Shown: piece after piece, positions 35,888 to 44,592 of the stretch | Layout of the letters: each line of letters starts with the position of its first letter | How positions within the stretch are numbered: position 1 is the first letter of the stretch | Assembly (NCBI RefSeq): GCF_013283645.1 | Contig: NZ_JABEKV010000006.1 | Location: 124,001-188,000, forward strand | Direction of reading: 5' to 3' | Length of the DNA stretch: 64,000 nucleotides | Origin: Sinorhizobium psoraleae | GTDB taxonomy: Bacteria; Pseudomonadota; Alphaproteobacteria; Rhizobiales; Rhizobiaceae | Notes under the pieces: generated by a model | Database searches by the model: none | What the model was told of the DNA's origin: nothing | The model's input: only the letters and a program-made list of their open reading frames with translations | Position numbers and translations under genes: made by a program

Positions 35888-36169
35888 CCGAAGGCCCCCC
35901 CCGCGAACCCGAGATCGAGGTGAGAGAGTTGATGGAAGAACGAATGCATCGTGAATATTTGTGTCCGGAAATAGGCCCAAATCCTACGATCACGAAATGA
36001 TTTGACATCGCGCGTCCTTTGAAACTCAGAGATAATTACTCACATAACGCTGGAAATTTCTTCCTCGCTCTTGCGTTGACTACTCCTTCTCATATGCACG
36101 ACAATTCAATCAAGTTAGATCCAATCTGGAATCTAGATGGATTTTAGCTTTGGGGATTTTCGTCCCGCA

Positions 36170-36360
36170 CGTCAGGTCTCGACGGGGACGGCGGCGGAGC
36201 GCGCCGCCGCATCCAGCGCTATCTGCCAGAAATCCGCCTCCAAGCGCGAGGCCTTGCCGAAGAGAGCGGCGCGATCGTCGAAGCGCTGCTCGGTCATGGC
36301 CCGGGCGGCAAGGTCATCGAGATGGCGGCGGGCGGCGGCGACGCTCTGATTGCCTCGCAG
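36170..36360 (-). pseudogene. Unidentified C-terminal gene fragment (TenA-like?)
   Basis: A minus-strand frame reads SVAAARRHLDDLAARAMTEQ, RFDDRAALFGKASRLEADFW and QIALDAAARSAAVPVET before a stop near 36176. It has the codon usage of a real gene end, but no upstream continuation. The FGKASRLEADFWQIAL stretch resembles the end of TenA/thiaminase-II-like helical proteins; the match is weak. The rest of 35.9-36.5 kb shows no gene. Confidence 0.35.
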
Positions 36361-36583
36361 ACATATTCCAGCGGTTTCTCAGCCCTTTGCCAGGCTCCCC
36401 TTGGTGGGACGAGAAAGGGAGGTGATGTGGTCATTTCCCGATGGTTCCCGATGATGGTTTAGCTGAAATTTCAATGTTGAGGATGAAGATATGGTGAGGC
36501 ATTCATTGTGTGGGACGGGTTAGCCAGCATCCCAAAAGTTGGCTCGCCGCGAAGCTGGTGCGGATATATTCATTCGCAACCCT

Positions 36584-37067
36584 TCAGAGGCGGGTGGGGT
36601 TTGGTGCGTCCCCATAGACGGCCACTGGATCGAATACCTTCTCCGTCTCCTCGAAGGCGAGGGGGATCGGGGTCTCCCCGAGAGGTTCAACGGGGATGGA
36701 GCGATAGAAGCAGGATCGGTAGCCGACATGGCAACTCGCGTCACCCGCGACTTCGACCCTGAGCCAGATCGCGTCCTGGTCATCGTCCACGCGGATCTGC
36801 ACGACTCTCTGAGACAGCCCGCTCGTAGCGCCCTTGTGCCATAGGCATTGCCGGCTACGGCTCCAATAATGGGCTTCGCCCGTCTCTATCGTGCGCATTC
36901 ATCACGCCCATCATCAGGACCTCGCCCGATGTGGCGTCTGTCGTCACCACAGGGATCAAACCGTCCGCGTCGAACCTGGGCGCAAGAAATGCACCTTCTT
37001 CGACGGCTTCGACCGAGAGCCGCGGCCCGAATTGAACAGGACGGCGGGTGTTGAGTGGGCTGGTCAT
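36584..37067 (-). pseudogene. hisI: hisI (phosphoribosyl-AMP cyclohydrolase) paralogue, frameshifted
   Basis: The gene starts [20 protein letters not shown] at 37067, overlapping the folE stop (ATGA), and is in frame through VLMMGVMNA. It then jumps frame near 36898 to [20 protein letters not shown], followed by [24 protein letters not shown] and a stop at 36584. The family reads [15 protein letters not shown] at the junction, so roughly 11-14 bases are deleted. HisI is a zinc enzyme of histidine synthesis, and its paralogues recur in Zur regulons. As read it is inactive. Confidence 0.8.
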
Positions 37068-37708
37068 CCGAACGTCTCCCGCGATCCTGAGACCAGGGAG
37101 AGGAAGTCTCGCTTGAGCTCCGCATCCGTTTCGAACGCGCCGGTCAACCGGCGCGTCACCATGGTGACACCGGGCTTGCGAATGCCACGTGTCGTCATGC
37201 ACATATGCGCCGCTTCGATCACCACCGCGACGCCCTTCGGCTTCAACACCTCGTTGATCGTGTCGGCGATCTGCGCCGTCAGCGTTTCCTGAATCTGAAG
37301 GCGCTTGGAATAAACCTCGATCAGCCGGGCGAGCTTGCTGATTCCGACGACGCGATTCGAAGGCACATAGGCGACATGCGCCTTGCCAATGATCGGGACG
37401 ATGTGGTGCTCACAGTGCGATTCCAGGCGAACGTCGCGCAGCACAACCATGTCGCCATAGTTCTGGGTCTCCTCGAAGGTGCGGCCGAGCAGCTCGACCG
37501 GGTCGGCGCGATAGCCCTCGAAAAACTCCTCATAGGCCCGCACCACGCGGTCCGGTGTGCCGACCAGACCTTCACGGTCCGGATCGTCACCCGCCCATTC
37601 AATCAGCGTTCGCACCGCTAACTCAGCAGCCTCGCGCGTCGGGCGCTTTCGAGGGGCAACAGGCGGCGCCAAGCCCGCAACGGGCTCACTCAGCATAACG
37701 TCACTCAT
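37064..37708 (-). CDS. folE: GTP cyclohydrolase I (paralogue in the zinc island)
   Basis: 214 residues. It makes dihydroneopterin triphosphate from GTP, the first step of folate/pterin synthesis. The zinc ligands of FolE type IA are all present: Cys and His in ESHCEHHI and Cys in [10 protein letters not shown]. Also visible are [15 protein letters not shown] and [12 protein letters not shown]. Zinc-regulated islands usually carry the zinc-independent FolE2, so a canonical zinc-type FolE here is unexpected; it may tolerate other metals. The Zur box at 37740 is 32 bases upstream of its ATG. It is followed by overlapping, broken hisI. Confidence 0.92.
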   Translation of the reverse strand: MSDVMLSEPVAGLAPPVAPRKRPTREAAELAVRTLIEWAGDDPDREGLVGTPDRVVRAYEEFFEGYRADPVELLGRTFEETQNYGDMVVLRDVRLESHCEHHIVPIIGKAHVAYVPSNRVVGISKLARLIEVYSKRLQIQETLTAQIADTINEVLKPKGVAVVIEAAHMCMTTRGIRKPGVTMVTRRLTGAFETDAELKRDFLSLVSGSRETFG

Positions 37709-37739
37709 GATTTCTCCAGCACAGATTGCGCATCATCAT

Positions 37740-37761
37740 GCAATGTTATAACGTATCATTC
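37740..37761. promoter_or_regulatory. Putative Zur box 2
   Basis: GCAATGTTATAACGTATCATTC lies between folE (minus) and the Fur-family gene (plus). It shares GCAATGTTATAACGT with box 1 and so could control both directions, including autoregulation of the Fur-type gene. Confidence 0.75.
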
Positions 37762-37803
37762 AAGAGACTTTGTCGTCTCGACAAGAGCTTGTTGGAGACA
37801 TCC

Positions 37804-38303
37804 ATGGCAGAGCGCATGACGGCGCATCACCGCAGCCCCGCTTCCCACAGCATCATTGCTGCGGCGTTCGAAGCCGCCGCCAAGACATGCCGAGAACGCG
37901 GGCTCCAGTTCACAACGATACGCCGCCAGGTCATTGAGACGCTGATCAGCTCCGAACGACCACTCAGCGCCTATGAGCTGATAGATGCTCTACTGGAACC
38001 CTCGCCCGGCGTCTCACGCCGCCGACGGTTTACCGCTCGCTCGAGTATCTCCAAGAGCAGCACTTCGTCTCTCGCATTGAGAGCCGGAACGCTTTCGTGC
38101 CGTGCGCTCATCCCGATCATCCGCACGCCTGCGTGTTCTTCATCTGCGACAATTGCGGCGCCTCCCCCGAGCTCGAGGATCGCGCGGTCGCCCGCGACGC
38201 CGCCTTTATCGGATTTCAAGTCGCTCGCCGCGTCGTCGAGCTGCAGGGCACCTGCGCGACCTGTCTCTCGACCGGCGATCCTGCCCCTTCCCATCACCCG
38301 TAG
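37804..38303 (+). pseudogene. Fur/Zur-family regulator with a one-base frameshift
   Basis: Frame 1 from ATG 37804 reads CRERGLQFTTIRRQVIETLI then SSERPLSAYELIDALLEPSPGVS, the winged-helix start of Fur proteins. At about 38017-38021 the frame is lost; in the next frame PPTVYRSLEYLQEQHFVSRI continues perfectly. It goes on through CAHPDHPHACVFFICDNCG and VELQGTCATC to the stop at 38303. A single missing C in a CGCC run explains it. Cys pairs CDNC and CATC are the structural zinc site of Zur/Fur. Either a recent mutation or a base-calling error; if real, this regulator copy is dead. Confidence 0.8.
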
Positions 38304-38385
38304 GAAACCGCCCGACGGCGCAGCCGGTGATTAGCTGCACCCGCATGCGGGCTCCAGACAAACCCAAAAAGGAGATTCCTCAAAA

Positions 38386-39357
38386 ATGCAGCCCGCTTCG
38401 CCTCAGACTCCCGTCACGGTGCTCACCGGCTTTCTCGGCTCGGGAAAGACGACCCTTCTCAACCGCATCCTCACTGAGAGCCACGGCAAAAAATACGCCG
38501 TCATCGTCAACGAGTTCGGTGAGGTCGGCATCGACAACGATCTTATCGTCGACGCTGACGAAGAGATCTTCGAAATGAACAATGGCTGCATCTGCTGTAC
38601 CGTGCGCGGCGATCTGATCCGCATCATCGACGGACTCATGCGCCGCCGTGATCGCTTTGACGCCATCCTTGTCGAGACGACCGGCCTCGCCGATCCCGCG
38701 CCAGTCGCGCAGACCTTTTTCGTCGATGACGACGTCCGTTTGAAGACCAAGCTCGATTCCATTGTCACGGTCGTGGATGCCAAGCACCTGCTCGGCGAAA
38801 TCGATTCCGCTCACGAAGCCCAGGAGCAGCTCGCCTTCGCCGACACGATCCTGATCAACAAGACCGATCTGGTCTCCGCAGACGAGTTGAAGCGGGTCGA
38901 AGAACGTGTCCGCCGGATCAATCCGACGGCGACCATGCATCAAACCCAGCGCTGTGATATCGACCTAGACCAAGTGCTCGGCCGCGGCGCATTCGACCTC
39001 GATCGCGTACTGGAGATCGAGCCGGACTTCCTCGACGAGTTCCACGAGCATGAGCATGACGACCATGTCTCAAGCTTCGCGCTCGTCGCCAAGGAGCCGC
39101 TGGATCCCGAGAGATTCATGCGCTGGCTCAGCGTGATCGTACAGCATTTCGGCATGGATATCCTGCGTATGAAGGGCATCATTTCATTCAAGGACGATGA
39201 TGACCGGTTCGTGGTGCAGGCCGTCCATATGCTCCTCGACGGCGCCCATCAACGCCCGTGGAAGCCGGACGAGGAACGGGTCACGCGCCTCGTGTTCATA
39301 GGCCGAAACCTCCCGAAAGACGTCATCGAAACGGGCTTCAACGCATGCCGGGCGTAA
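38386..39357 (+). CDS. COG0523 GTPase with His-rich loop, putative metal chaperone
   Basis: 323 residues, CobW/P47K type. Walker A GFLGSGKTTLLNR near residue 15, CxCC in MNNGCICCTVRGDL, ETTGLADPAPV, and NKTD for guanine specificity. A histidine/acid-rich loop (FHEHEHDDHVSSF) near residue 220 is suited to metal binding. The CobW_C domain follows (GMDILRMKGIISFKDDDDRF). It follows the Fur-family gene by 82 bases and precedes cysS, in the same direction. It probably supplies zinc to one of the island's zinc-dependent paralogues; the client is unknown. Confidence 0.92.
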   Translation: MQPASPQTPVTVLTGFLGSGKTTLLNRILTESHGKKYAVIVNEFGEVGIDNDLIVDADEEIFEMNNGCICCTVRGDLIRIIDGLMRRRDRFDAILVETTGLADPAPVAQTFFVDDDVRLKTKLDSIVTVVDAKHLLGEIDSAHEAQEQLAFADTILINKTDLVSADELKRVEERVRRINPTATMHQTQRCDIDLDQVLGRGAFDLDRVLEIEPDFLDEFHEHEHDDHVSSFALVAKEPLDPERFMRWLSVIVQHFGMDILRMKGIISFKDDDDRFVVQAVHMLLDGAHQRPWKPDEERVTRLVFIGRNLPKDVIETGFNACRA

Positions 39358-39502
39358 TCACTGCGAGAACCCATTCAGGAACCCCGCCGCACCGGCTGGG
39401 GGGCTTCCGCCGCTTTCGGCATTTCCTTGGCGAGACGAACTGTTGCGACCTCGATTGCCGCCTCTCGTAAGGCCCACGCAGCATTTTCGACAAGGAAACA
39501 TC

Positions 39503-40870
39503 ATGTCACTCGTCCTCACCAACAGCTTCGGAGGCCAAAAAGAGTCCTTCGTTCCGCGGGATCCAAGACACATCCGCATCTATGTCTGCGGGCCGACCGT
39601 CTACAACTATGCCCATATCGGCAATGCTCGGCCCGCGGTGATCTTCGACGTTCTCGTTCGGTTGCTGCGCGACCGCTTCCCGGCGGTCACCTATGCCCGC
39701 AATTTCACCGACGTCGACGACAAGATCAACGATGCCGCCCGCGCCGCAGGCGAGGCCATCGGCTCAATCACCGAGCGCTATATCGAAGCCTACCACGCCG
39801 ACATGGCCGCGCTCGGTGTCCTCCCGCCATCGGTCGAACCCCGTGTCACCGAGCACATCCCGGAGATCATCGACCTGATCAGTCGCTTGATCGGCAAAGG
39901 CCATGCCTACGAGGTGGAAAACCACGTTCTCTATAACGTCCCGTCCTTCCCGCCCTACGGCGCGCTGTCCCGCCGCACGCTGGATGAAATGATCGCTGGC
40001 GCTCGCATCGAGGTCGCGCCCTTCAAGAAGCACCCGGCCGACTACGTCCTGTGGAAACCCTCCGCGCCCGACCTGCCGGGATGGGACAGTCCCTGGGGGC
40101 GTGGCAGGCCCGGCTGGCATATCGAATGCTCGGCGATGATCGAGCGTCATCTCGGCCCGCGGATCGACATCCATGGCGGCGGCCAGGACCTGATCTTCCC
40201 GCACCACGAAAACGAAATCGCGCAGGGGACCAGGGCGACGTATTGGCTGCACAACGGCTTCGTCTCCGTCGACGGGCGGAAAATGTCGAAGTCGCTCGGC
40301 AATGTGCTTCTCGTGCGGGATCTCCTCAGCCAGGCGCCTGGCGAGGCGATCCGCTATGCCCTTCTCACCGCGCACTACCGCCAGCCACTCGACTGGAGCG
40401 CTCGTGCTCTCCAGCAGGCCAGGCGCAGCCTCGACCGTCTGTACGCGACTCTCCGGGATCTCGGTGATGTCGCAGATGACGGCGCTGATGCGCGACCATA
40501 TCTCGAGACCTTCCGCGCCAAGCTCGATGACGATCTCAACACGCCCGCGGCCATCGCCGAACTCTTCCGTCTCGCGCGCATGGCGCAAGTCGAGCGGTCG
40601 CCGCGCATCCGCGCATCCTTGCGCGCGACCATGCTCACCGCTGGCGCTTTGCTCGGCCTGATCCAGCAACCGCCCGCCAAATGGTTCGAGCGCAACGACG
40701 GCCACACCGTCGATGAGGCCGACATCGAGCGACTGATCGCCGAACGCAACGCCGCTCGCGCAAAACGCGATTTCGTCGCCGCAGATAAGCTCCGTGACCG
40801 GCTCCATGGGCTCGGCGTCGTCGTCGAGGATCGATCCGACCGCACAATCTGGCGAAGGGCGCCGGCGTGA
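39503..40870 (+). CDS. cysS: Cysteinyl-tRNA synthetase (paralogue in the zinc island)
   Basis: 455 residues, class I synthetase charging tRNA-Cys. The signatures are HIGN (HIGH) at YAHIGNARPAVIFDVL and KMSKS at GRKMSKSLGNVL. The zinc site that recognises cysteine is retained: Cys in YVCGPTVY, Cys in HIECSAMI, and His/Glu in FPHHENE. The ATG at 39503 follows AAGGAAAC. The DALR-like anticodon region and the C-terminal LRDRLHGLGVVVEDRSDRT are complete. As a zinc enzyme its duplication in a Zur-linked island may ensure charging under zinc stress. A second chromosomal cysS is expected but is outside this window. Confidence 0.92.
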   Translation: MSLVLTNSFGGQKESFVPRDPRHIRIYVCGPTVYNYAHIGNARPAVIFDVLVRLLRDRFPAVTYARNFTDVDDKINDAARAAGEAIGSITERYIEAYHADMAALGVLPPSVEPRVTEHIPEIIDLISRLIGKGHAYEVENHVLYNVPSFPPYGALSRRTLDEMIAGARIEVAPFKKHPADYVLWKPSAPDLPGWDSPWGRGRPGWHIECSAMIERHLGPRIDIHGGGQDLIFPHHENEIAQGTRATYWLHNGFVSVDGRKMSKSLGNVLLVRDLLSQAPGEAIRYALLTAHYRQPLDWSARALQQARRSLDRLYATLRDLGDVADDGADARPYLETFRAKLDDDLNTPAAIAELFRLARMAQVERSPRIRASLRATMLTAGALLGLIQQPPAKWFERNDGHTVDEADIERLIAERNAARAKRDFVAADKLRDRLHGLGVVVEDRSDRTIWRRAPA

Positions 40871-40929
40871 CGACGACCAACAACCGCCGCGCCGCGCCTT
40901 CACGCACCCTTGCTTCTCGAGGTTTTATT

Positions 40930-41278
40930 ATGATCCGTGTCACGCTTGTCGATGGTGCCAGCCGGAAATTTGACTCGCTCGTGTCCGGTAGCCGGCGACC
41001 ATCGCGCCAACTCTGCGCAGCAAGCTGTCGCGATGCTGGTTGACAGCGCGCTTCTCGATCTCAGCGATGTCATCGAAACCGATGCGTCGATCGAGATCGT
41101 CACGCGCAGCGATCCCCGTGCGCTCGATCTCACCGTCACGACTGACGCGCATGTCCTCGCCCAGGCCGTGCAAGAACTCTATCCCTATACACAGGTTACG
41201 ATCGGCCCCGTGATCGAGAACGGCTTCTTCTACGATTTCGCCCGTGAAGAGCCGTTCACGCCGGCCGACCTGCCTCTC
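40930..41278 (+). pseudogene. thrS: Truncated, frameshifted threonyl-tRNA synthetase N-terminus
   Basis: It starts [15 protein letters not shown] like the TGS domain of ThrRS, then shifts frame. [40 protein letters not shown] and [20 protein letters not shown] then follow, before [15 protein letters not shown]. This is the editing-domain start. The protein breaks off at 41278, exactly where the converging AraC-type gene ends. The catalytic and anticodon domains are missing. ThrRS is another zinc enzyme whose paralogues occur in Zur regulons. Confidence 0.8.
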
Positions 41279-42282
41279 AGGTGTCCGCAGCACGCGACGT
41301 GGCAAAACGCTCGCGATATTCGCGCGGCGTGAGGGAAAAGCGCCGCACGAACACCTTGCGCATCTGTTCGTCAGACGGAAACCCGGCGCGATGCGCAATT
41401 GATTTCATAGGCAGCGCCGTGTCGAGCAGAAGTGAAATCGCCCGTTCGCAACGCGCCGTCAGGAGAAAGTCCGTGGGAGTCATCCCCGTCTCTTTTGAAA
41501 ACACTCTTGCGAAGTTGCGCACACTCATGCCGAAGCGGTTTGCGAGATCAGCGGTGTTAAGCGGCCTGTCGAGATTGGCGAACATCCATGCCTGGATATC
41601 GCGTATTTCAGGCTGGGCGGTCATTTGGCTCGTCAGCAAAGCGCTGAACTGCGATTGGACGCCGGCCTTTTGAGATAGATCACCAGATCCCGCGCCACCT
41701 CCAGCGCGAGGTCGCGGCCGAAGTCCTGTTCGACAAAGGCAAGCGCGAGATCGATCGCCGCTGTCACGCCAGCTGAGGTCCATAGGTTCCCATCCTGCAG
41801 GAAGATCGCATCGGAATTGACAAGGACCTTCGGGAACCGACGCTGGAGCCGTTCGCCGACACTCCAGTGCGTTGTTGCGCGCCGCCCGTCCTGCACCCCG
41901 GCCGCAGCCAGAAAGAAGCTTCCTGAACAAAGCGCTGCGAAGCGCTCGGCTTCTGACGCGCGAGTCCGACACCACTCTACCAGCCGCGTTTGCTCGCTCA
42001 GTGCAGCCTCGATGTCGACCGCGCCGGCGATCATCACCGTCGAGAGCGGATCACATTCCTCAAGCGCGATCGAAGCATCCAGCGTCAGAAAGGTATTGGA
42101 GGGAACTGGCCGGCAAAGGGCGCTACAAGATCGATCTGATAGCGCCGCGAATCTCCGCGTGCCGCCAGATGTCGGTTGGCATAGGTCAGAACATTGATCG
42201 GTCCCACTGCCTCCATCGATTTGAAGCCGGGATAGATGATGACGTGGACCTGGATGGAGGAATTCTCCCTCTCAACCGTCAA
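41277..42282 (-). pseudogene. GlxA-type AraC-family regulator with two frameshifts
   Basis: Frame 1 from 42282 reads VHVIIYPGFKSMEAVGPINV then YQIDLVAPFAGQFPPIPF. After a missing base near 42087, LTLDASIALEECDPLSTVMI and FAALCSGSFFLAAAGVQDGR follow, with GNLWTSAGVTAAIDLALAFV. After a second shift near 41670, QSQFSALLTSQM leads into the AraC helix-turn-helix (RFGMSVRNFARVFSKETGMT, IAHRAGFPSDEQMRKVFVRR). The DJ-1/PfpI-like plus AraC architecture is complete in sequence but not in one frame. It converges on the thrS stub. Confidence 0.8.
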
Positions 42283-42458
42283 AGGATGGATCCCACGCCG
42301 TGCGACGCCACATGTTTGTTGTCCGTCATCTGGATTCGTCTTCCCTCCTGAAACTCGCCCCTTACCGATTCACCGCAGCAGGTGGGACGGGCTCGTCGAT
42401 GCCTGACCGCTTCGACGCCCATATTGTCCGAAAACGTCCGGATCGCTCAGTTTTACAT

Positions 42459-42486
42459 GAGGCGCAATGATATAACATTGCGCCTC
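42459..42486. promoter_or_regulatory. Putative Zur box 3, perfect extended palindrome
   Basis: GAGGCGCAATG-ATATAA-CATTGCGCCTC: 11-base perfect arms around a 6-base centre, 27 bases before the alcohol dehydrogenase ATG. The inner GCAATGATATAACATTGC matches the other boxes. It is the most symmetric of the four. Confidence 0.8.
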
Positions 42487-42513
42487 AGATTCAATGAACG
42501 GAGATATCGTCGA

Positions 42514-43677
42514 ATGAAAACGCGCGCTGCGATCGCCTGGGAGCCCAACCGCCCTCTCGAGATTGAAGAAATCGACCTCGAAGGCCCCAAGGAGGGGGAG
42601 GTGCTGGTCCGGATCGTTACGACCAGCCTGTGCCATACCGATCTGTTTACGCTCTCGGGACGAGATCCGGAGGGGCTGTTCCCTACGATCCTCGGCCATG
42701 AAGGCTGCGGCGTCGTCGAGGAAGTAGGCCGCGGTGTGATCTCGGTCAAGCCGGGCGACCATGTCATCCCGCTCTATATACCGGAAGATCCCAACTGCCC
42801 CTACATCAAGTCGGGCAAGACCAATCTCTGCCAGACCATCCGTGAAACGCAGGGACGCGGCGTTATGCCCGATGGCACGTCCCGCTTCTCCTACAAGGGG
42901 AAGATGATCCATCATTACATGGGCACAAGCACCTTCAGCGAATACACGGTTCTGCCCGAAATCGCCGTAGCGAAGATCTCGCCGGAGGCCCCTTTGACAA
43001 AGGCGTGCGTGATGGGCTGTGCGGTACCCACCGGAATTGGTGCCGTGCGCAACACCGCCAAAATCGAAGCCGGTGCCACAGTCGCCGTCTTTGGCTTGGG
43101 TGCCATCGGCATGGCTGTCATCCAGGGCGCTAAGATGGTTGGCGCCAGCCGCATCATCGGCATCGACACCAATCCCAACAAGTTCCCGCTTGCTCGTAGC
43201 CTCGGGGCTACCGATTGCGTGAACCCAAAGGAGTTCTCGCAGCCGATCCATCAGGTCATCATCGACATGACCAATGGCGGTGTCGACTACTCGTTCGAAT
43301 GCATTGGCAACGTGAACGTCATGAGGGCGGCGCTCGAATGCTGCCACAAGGGCTGGGGTGAATGCACCGTCATCGGCGTTGCGGGCGCAGGCGAGGAGAT
43401 CGCAACCAGACCGTTTCAGCTCGTGACGGGTCGCGTTTGGCGCGGCTCTGCCTTTGGCGGTGTCCGTGGCCGCTCCCAACTGCCCGGCATGGTGGATGAA
43501 TGGCTGCGCGGCGATTTCAGTGTCGATCCCTACATCACGCACAATATGACGCACGAGAACATCAACACCGCTTTCGACCTGCTCCACGCCGGCAAATCCA
43601 TCCGCTCTGTCATCCATTATCAGCCACAGCGCACCATGCTGGCAAATGACGTCCCGGGGGAGATCGTGACGGCATAA
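42514..43677 (+). CDS. Class III alcohol dehydrogenase-like, degenerate structural zinc site
   Basis: 387 residues, medium-chain dehydrogenase closest to S-(hydroxymethyl)glutathione dehydrogenase. Catalytic zinc ligands are intact: Cys in SLCHTD, His/Glu in LGHEGCG, Cys in VMGCAVPTG. The NAD-binding motif is [11 protein letters not shown] with Asp in [11 protein letters not shown]. The structural zinc lobe, normally ECxxCxxC...C, reads [17 protein letters not shown], keeping only two of four Cys. It would therefore hold one zinc per subunit rather than two. Directly downstream of Zur box 3. An attractive reading is a zinc-sparing stand-in for the normal enzyme, detoxifying formaldehyde or S-nitrosoglutathione; inferred. 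Confidence 0.9.
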   Translation: MKTRAAIAWEPNRPLEIEEIDLEGPKEGEVLVRIVTTSLCHTDLFTLSGRDPEGLFPTILGHEGCGVVEEVGRGVISVKPGDHVIPLYIPEDPNCPYIKSGKTNLCQTIRETQGRGVMPDGTSRFSYKGKMIHHYMGTSTFSEYTVLPEIAVAKISPEAPLTKACVMGCAVPTGIGAVRNTAKIEAGATVAVFGLGAIGMAVIQGAKMVGASRIIGIDTNPNKFPLARSLGATDCVNPKEFSQPIHQVIIDMTNGGVDYSFECIGNVNVMRAALECCHKGWGECTVIGVAGAGEEIATRPFQLVTGRVWRGSAFGGVRGRSQLPGMVDEWLRGDFSVDPYITHNMTHENINTAFDLLHAGKSIRSVIHYQPQRTMLANDVPGEIVTA

Positions 43678-43716
43678 CACGCGACCAACGACCGATGCGC
43701 GCATGAGCCTTCAAGA

Positions 43717-43748
43717 ACATGCCTCGGACTTTTTTGTCCGAGGCATGT
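43717..43748. terminator. Strong hairpin after the alcohol dehydrogenase
   Basis: ACATGCCTCGGAC-TTTTTT-GTCCGAGGCATGT, a perfect 13-bp stem with a T6 loop, 40 bases after the stop codon. There is no T-tract after the stem, so it may be a terminator or a transcript-stabilising/transposon-derived inverted repeat. Confidence 0.55.
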
Positions 43749-43953
43749 TGTGTCACAAGGCCTACTGGGCCCCACCCGCGTGCATGAGTCCTGGACACCC
43801 CGAGGCTTGGAGAGGCCGGTCGCGACCCGCAGAGCGAGACTTGTGGCCAACATCTTGATCTGCGATGCCCTGAGGTCAAAACTCCTTTTGGACAAAGCCC
43901 TATCGATCAACCCTCGAGCCTTGAGCCTCACGGCATACACGACTATCATGGAT

Positions 43954-43971
43954 GCAATGTTATAACATTTC
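43954..43971. promoter_or_regulatory. Putative Zur box 4
   Basis: GCAATGTTATAACATTTC contains the perfect palindrome AATGTTATAACATT. It lies 67 bases upstream of the GcrA-family ATG and heads the gcrA-hupE transcription unit. Confidence 0.75.
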
Positions 43972-44037
43972 GGAGTCAGGAAGATGTGCGGAGATGGAGA
44001 CCGCGCGCATCGCCCCTGAAGAAAGGTCGTATGTCGG

Positions 44038-44592
44038 ATGCCAGCAACATGGACCGAGGCACGTGTCGAGAGGCTCAAGAGCCTTTGGGCCGAGGGGCTC
44101 AGTGCAAGCCAGATCGCCGGCGAACTGGGCGGCGTCACCCGCAACGCCGTCATCGGCAAGGTCCATCGCCTCGGCTTGTCCGGGCGGGCCAAAGGGTCGG
44201 CCAAACCTGTGCGCCAGAAAAGCCGGGCCAATAATCAAGCGCCGGCTCATCCCAGATCGCAGGCAGTCCGTGCCCGAATAATTGGAAATACGGTGCTCGC
44301 ACTCCCTGCCGATGAGATTGAGGCCGAGCCGCTTCGCCTCGGATCTACGGTCGAGCTGACCGAGGTCTTTCCTATCAATGGGCGCCTGACGCTCATGGAA
44401 CTCGGCGAGACGACCTGCCGCTGGCCGATCGGCGATCCGCGCTCGTCCGATTTCCGGTTCTGCGGCGCCCGCATCACCCCAGGGGCGACCTATTGCTCGG
44501 CCCACTCCTGCCTGGCCTACCAGCCTCGCTCCAGCGGCGCGTCCCACAGCGCACCTCGCATTCAGTCGTCATTTCTAAGGAAATCAACGTGA
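44038..44592 (+). CDS. gcrA: GcrA-family cell-cycle regulator paralogue
   Basis: 184 residues. The GcrA DNA-binding N-terminus is clear: WTEARVERLKSLWAEGLSAS followed by QIAGELGGVTRNAVIGKVHR and LGLSGRAK. The C-terminal block CRWPIGDPRSSDFRFCG and YCSAHSCLAYQP keeps the conserved Cys/His residues. GcrA binds sigma-70 RNA polymerase at methylated GANTC promoters. An additional copy under a Zur-like box is unusual. Its stop overlaps the GTG of the HupE-like gene (4 bases). It may couple zinc status to transcription, or replace a chromosomal GcrA that needs a metal; both are speculation. Confidence 0.85.
   Translation: MPATWTEARVERLKSLWAEGLSASQIAGELGGVTRNAVIGKVHRLGLSGRAKGSAKPVRQKSRANNQAPAHPRSQAVRARIIGNTVLALPADEIEAEPLRLGSTVELTEVFPINGRLTLMELGETTCRWPIGDPRSSDFRFCGARITPGATYCSAHSCLAYQPRSSGASHSAPRIQSSFLRKST

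Noticed and set aside
42370-43704. Long minus-strand frame opposite the alcohol dehydrogenase
   Set aside because: Shadow frame; composition lacks any recognisable domain, whereas the plus strand encodes a clear MDR enzyme.
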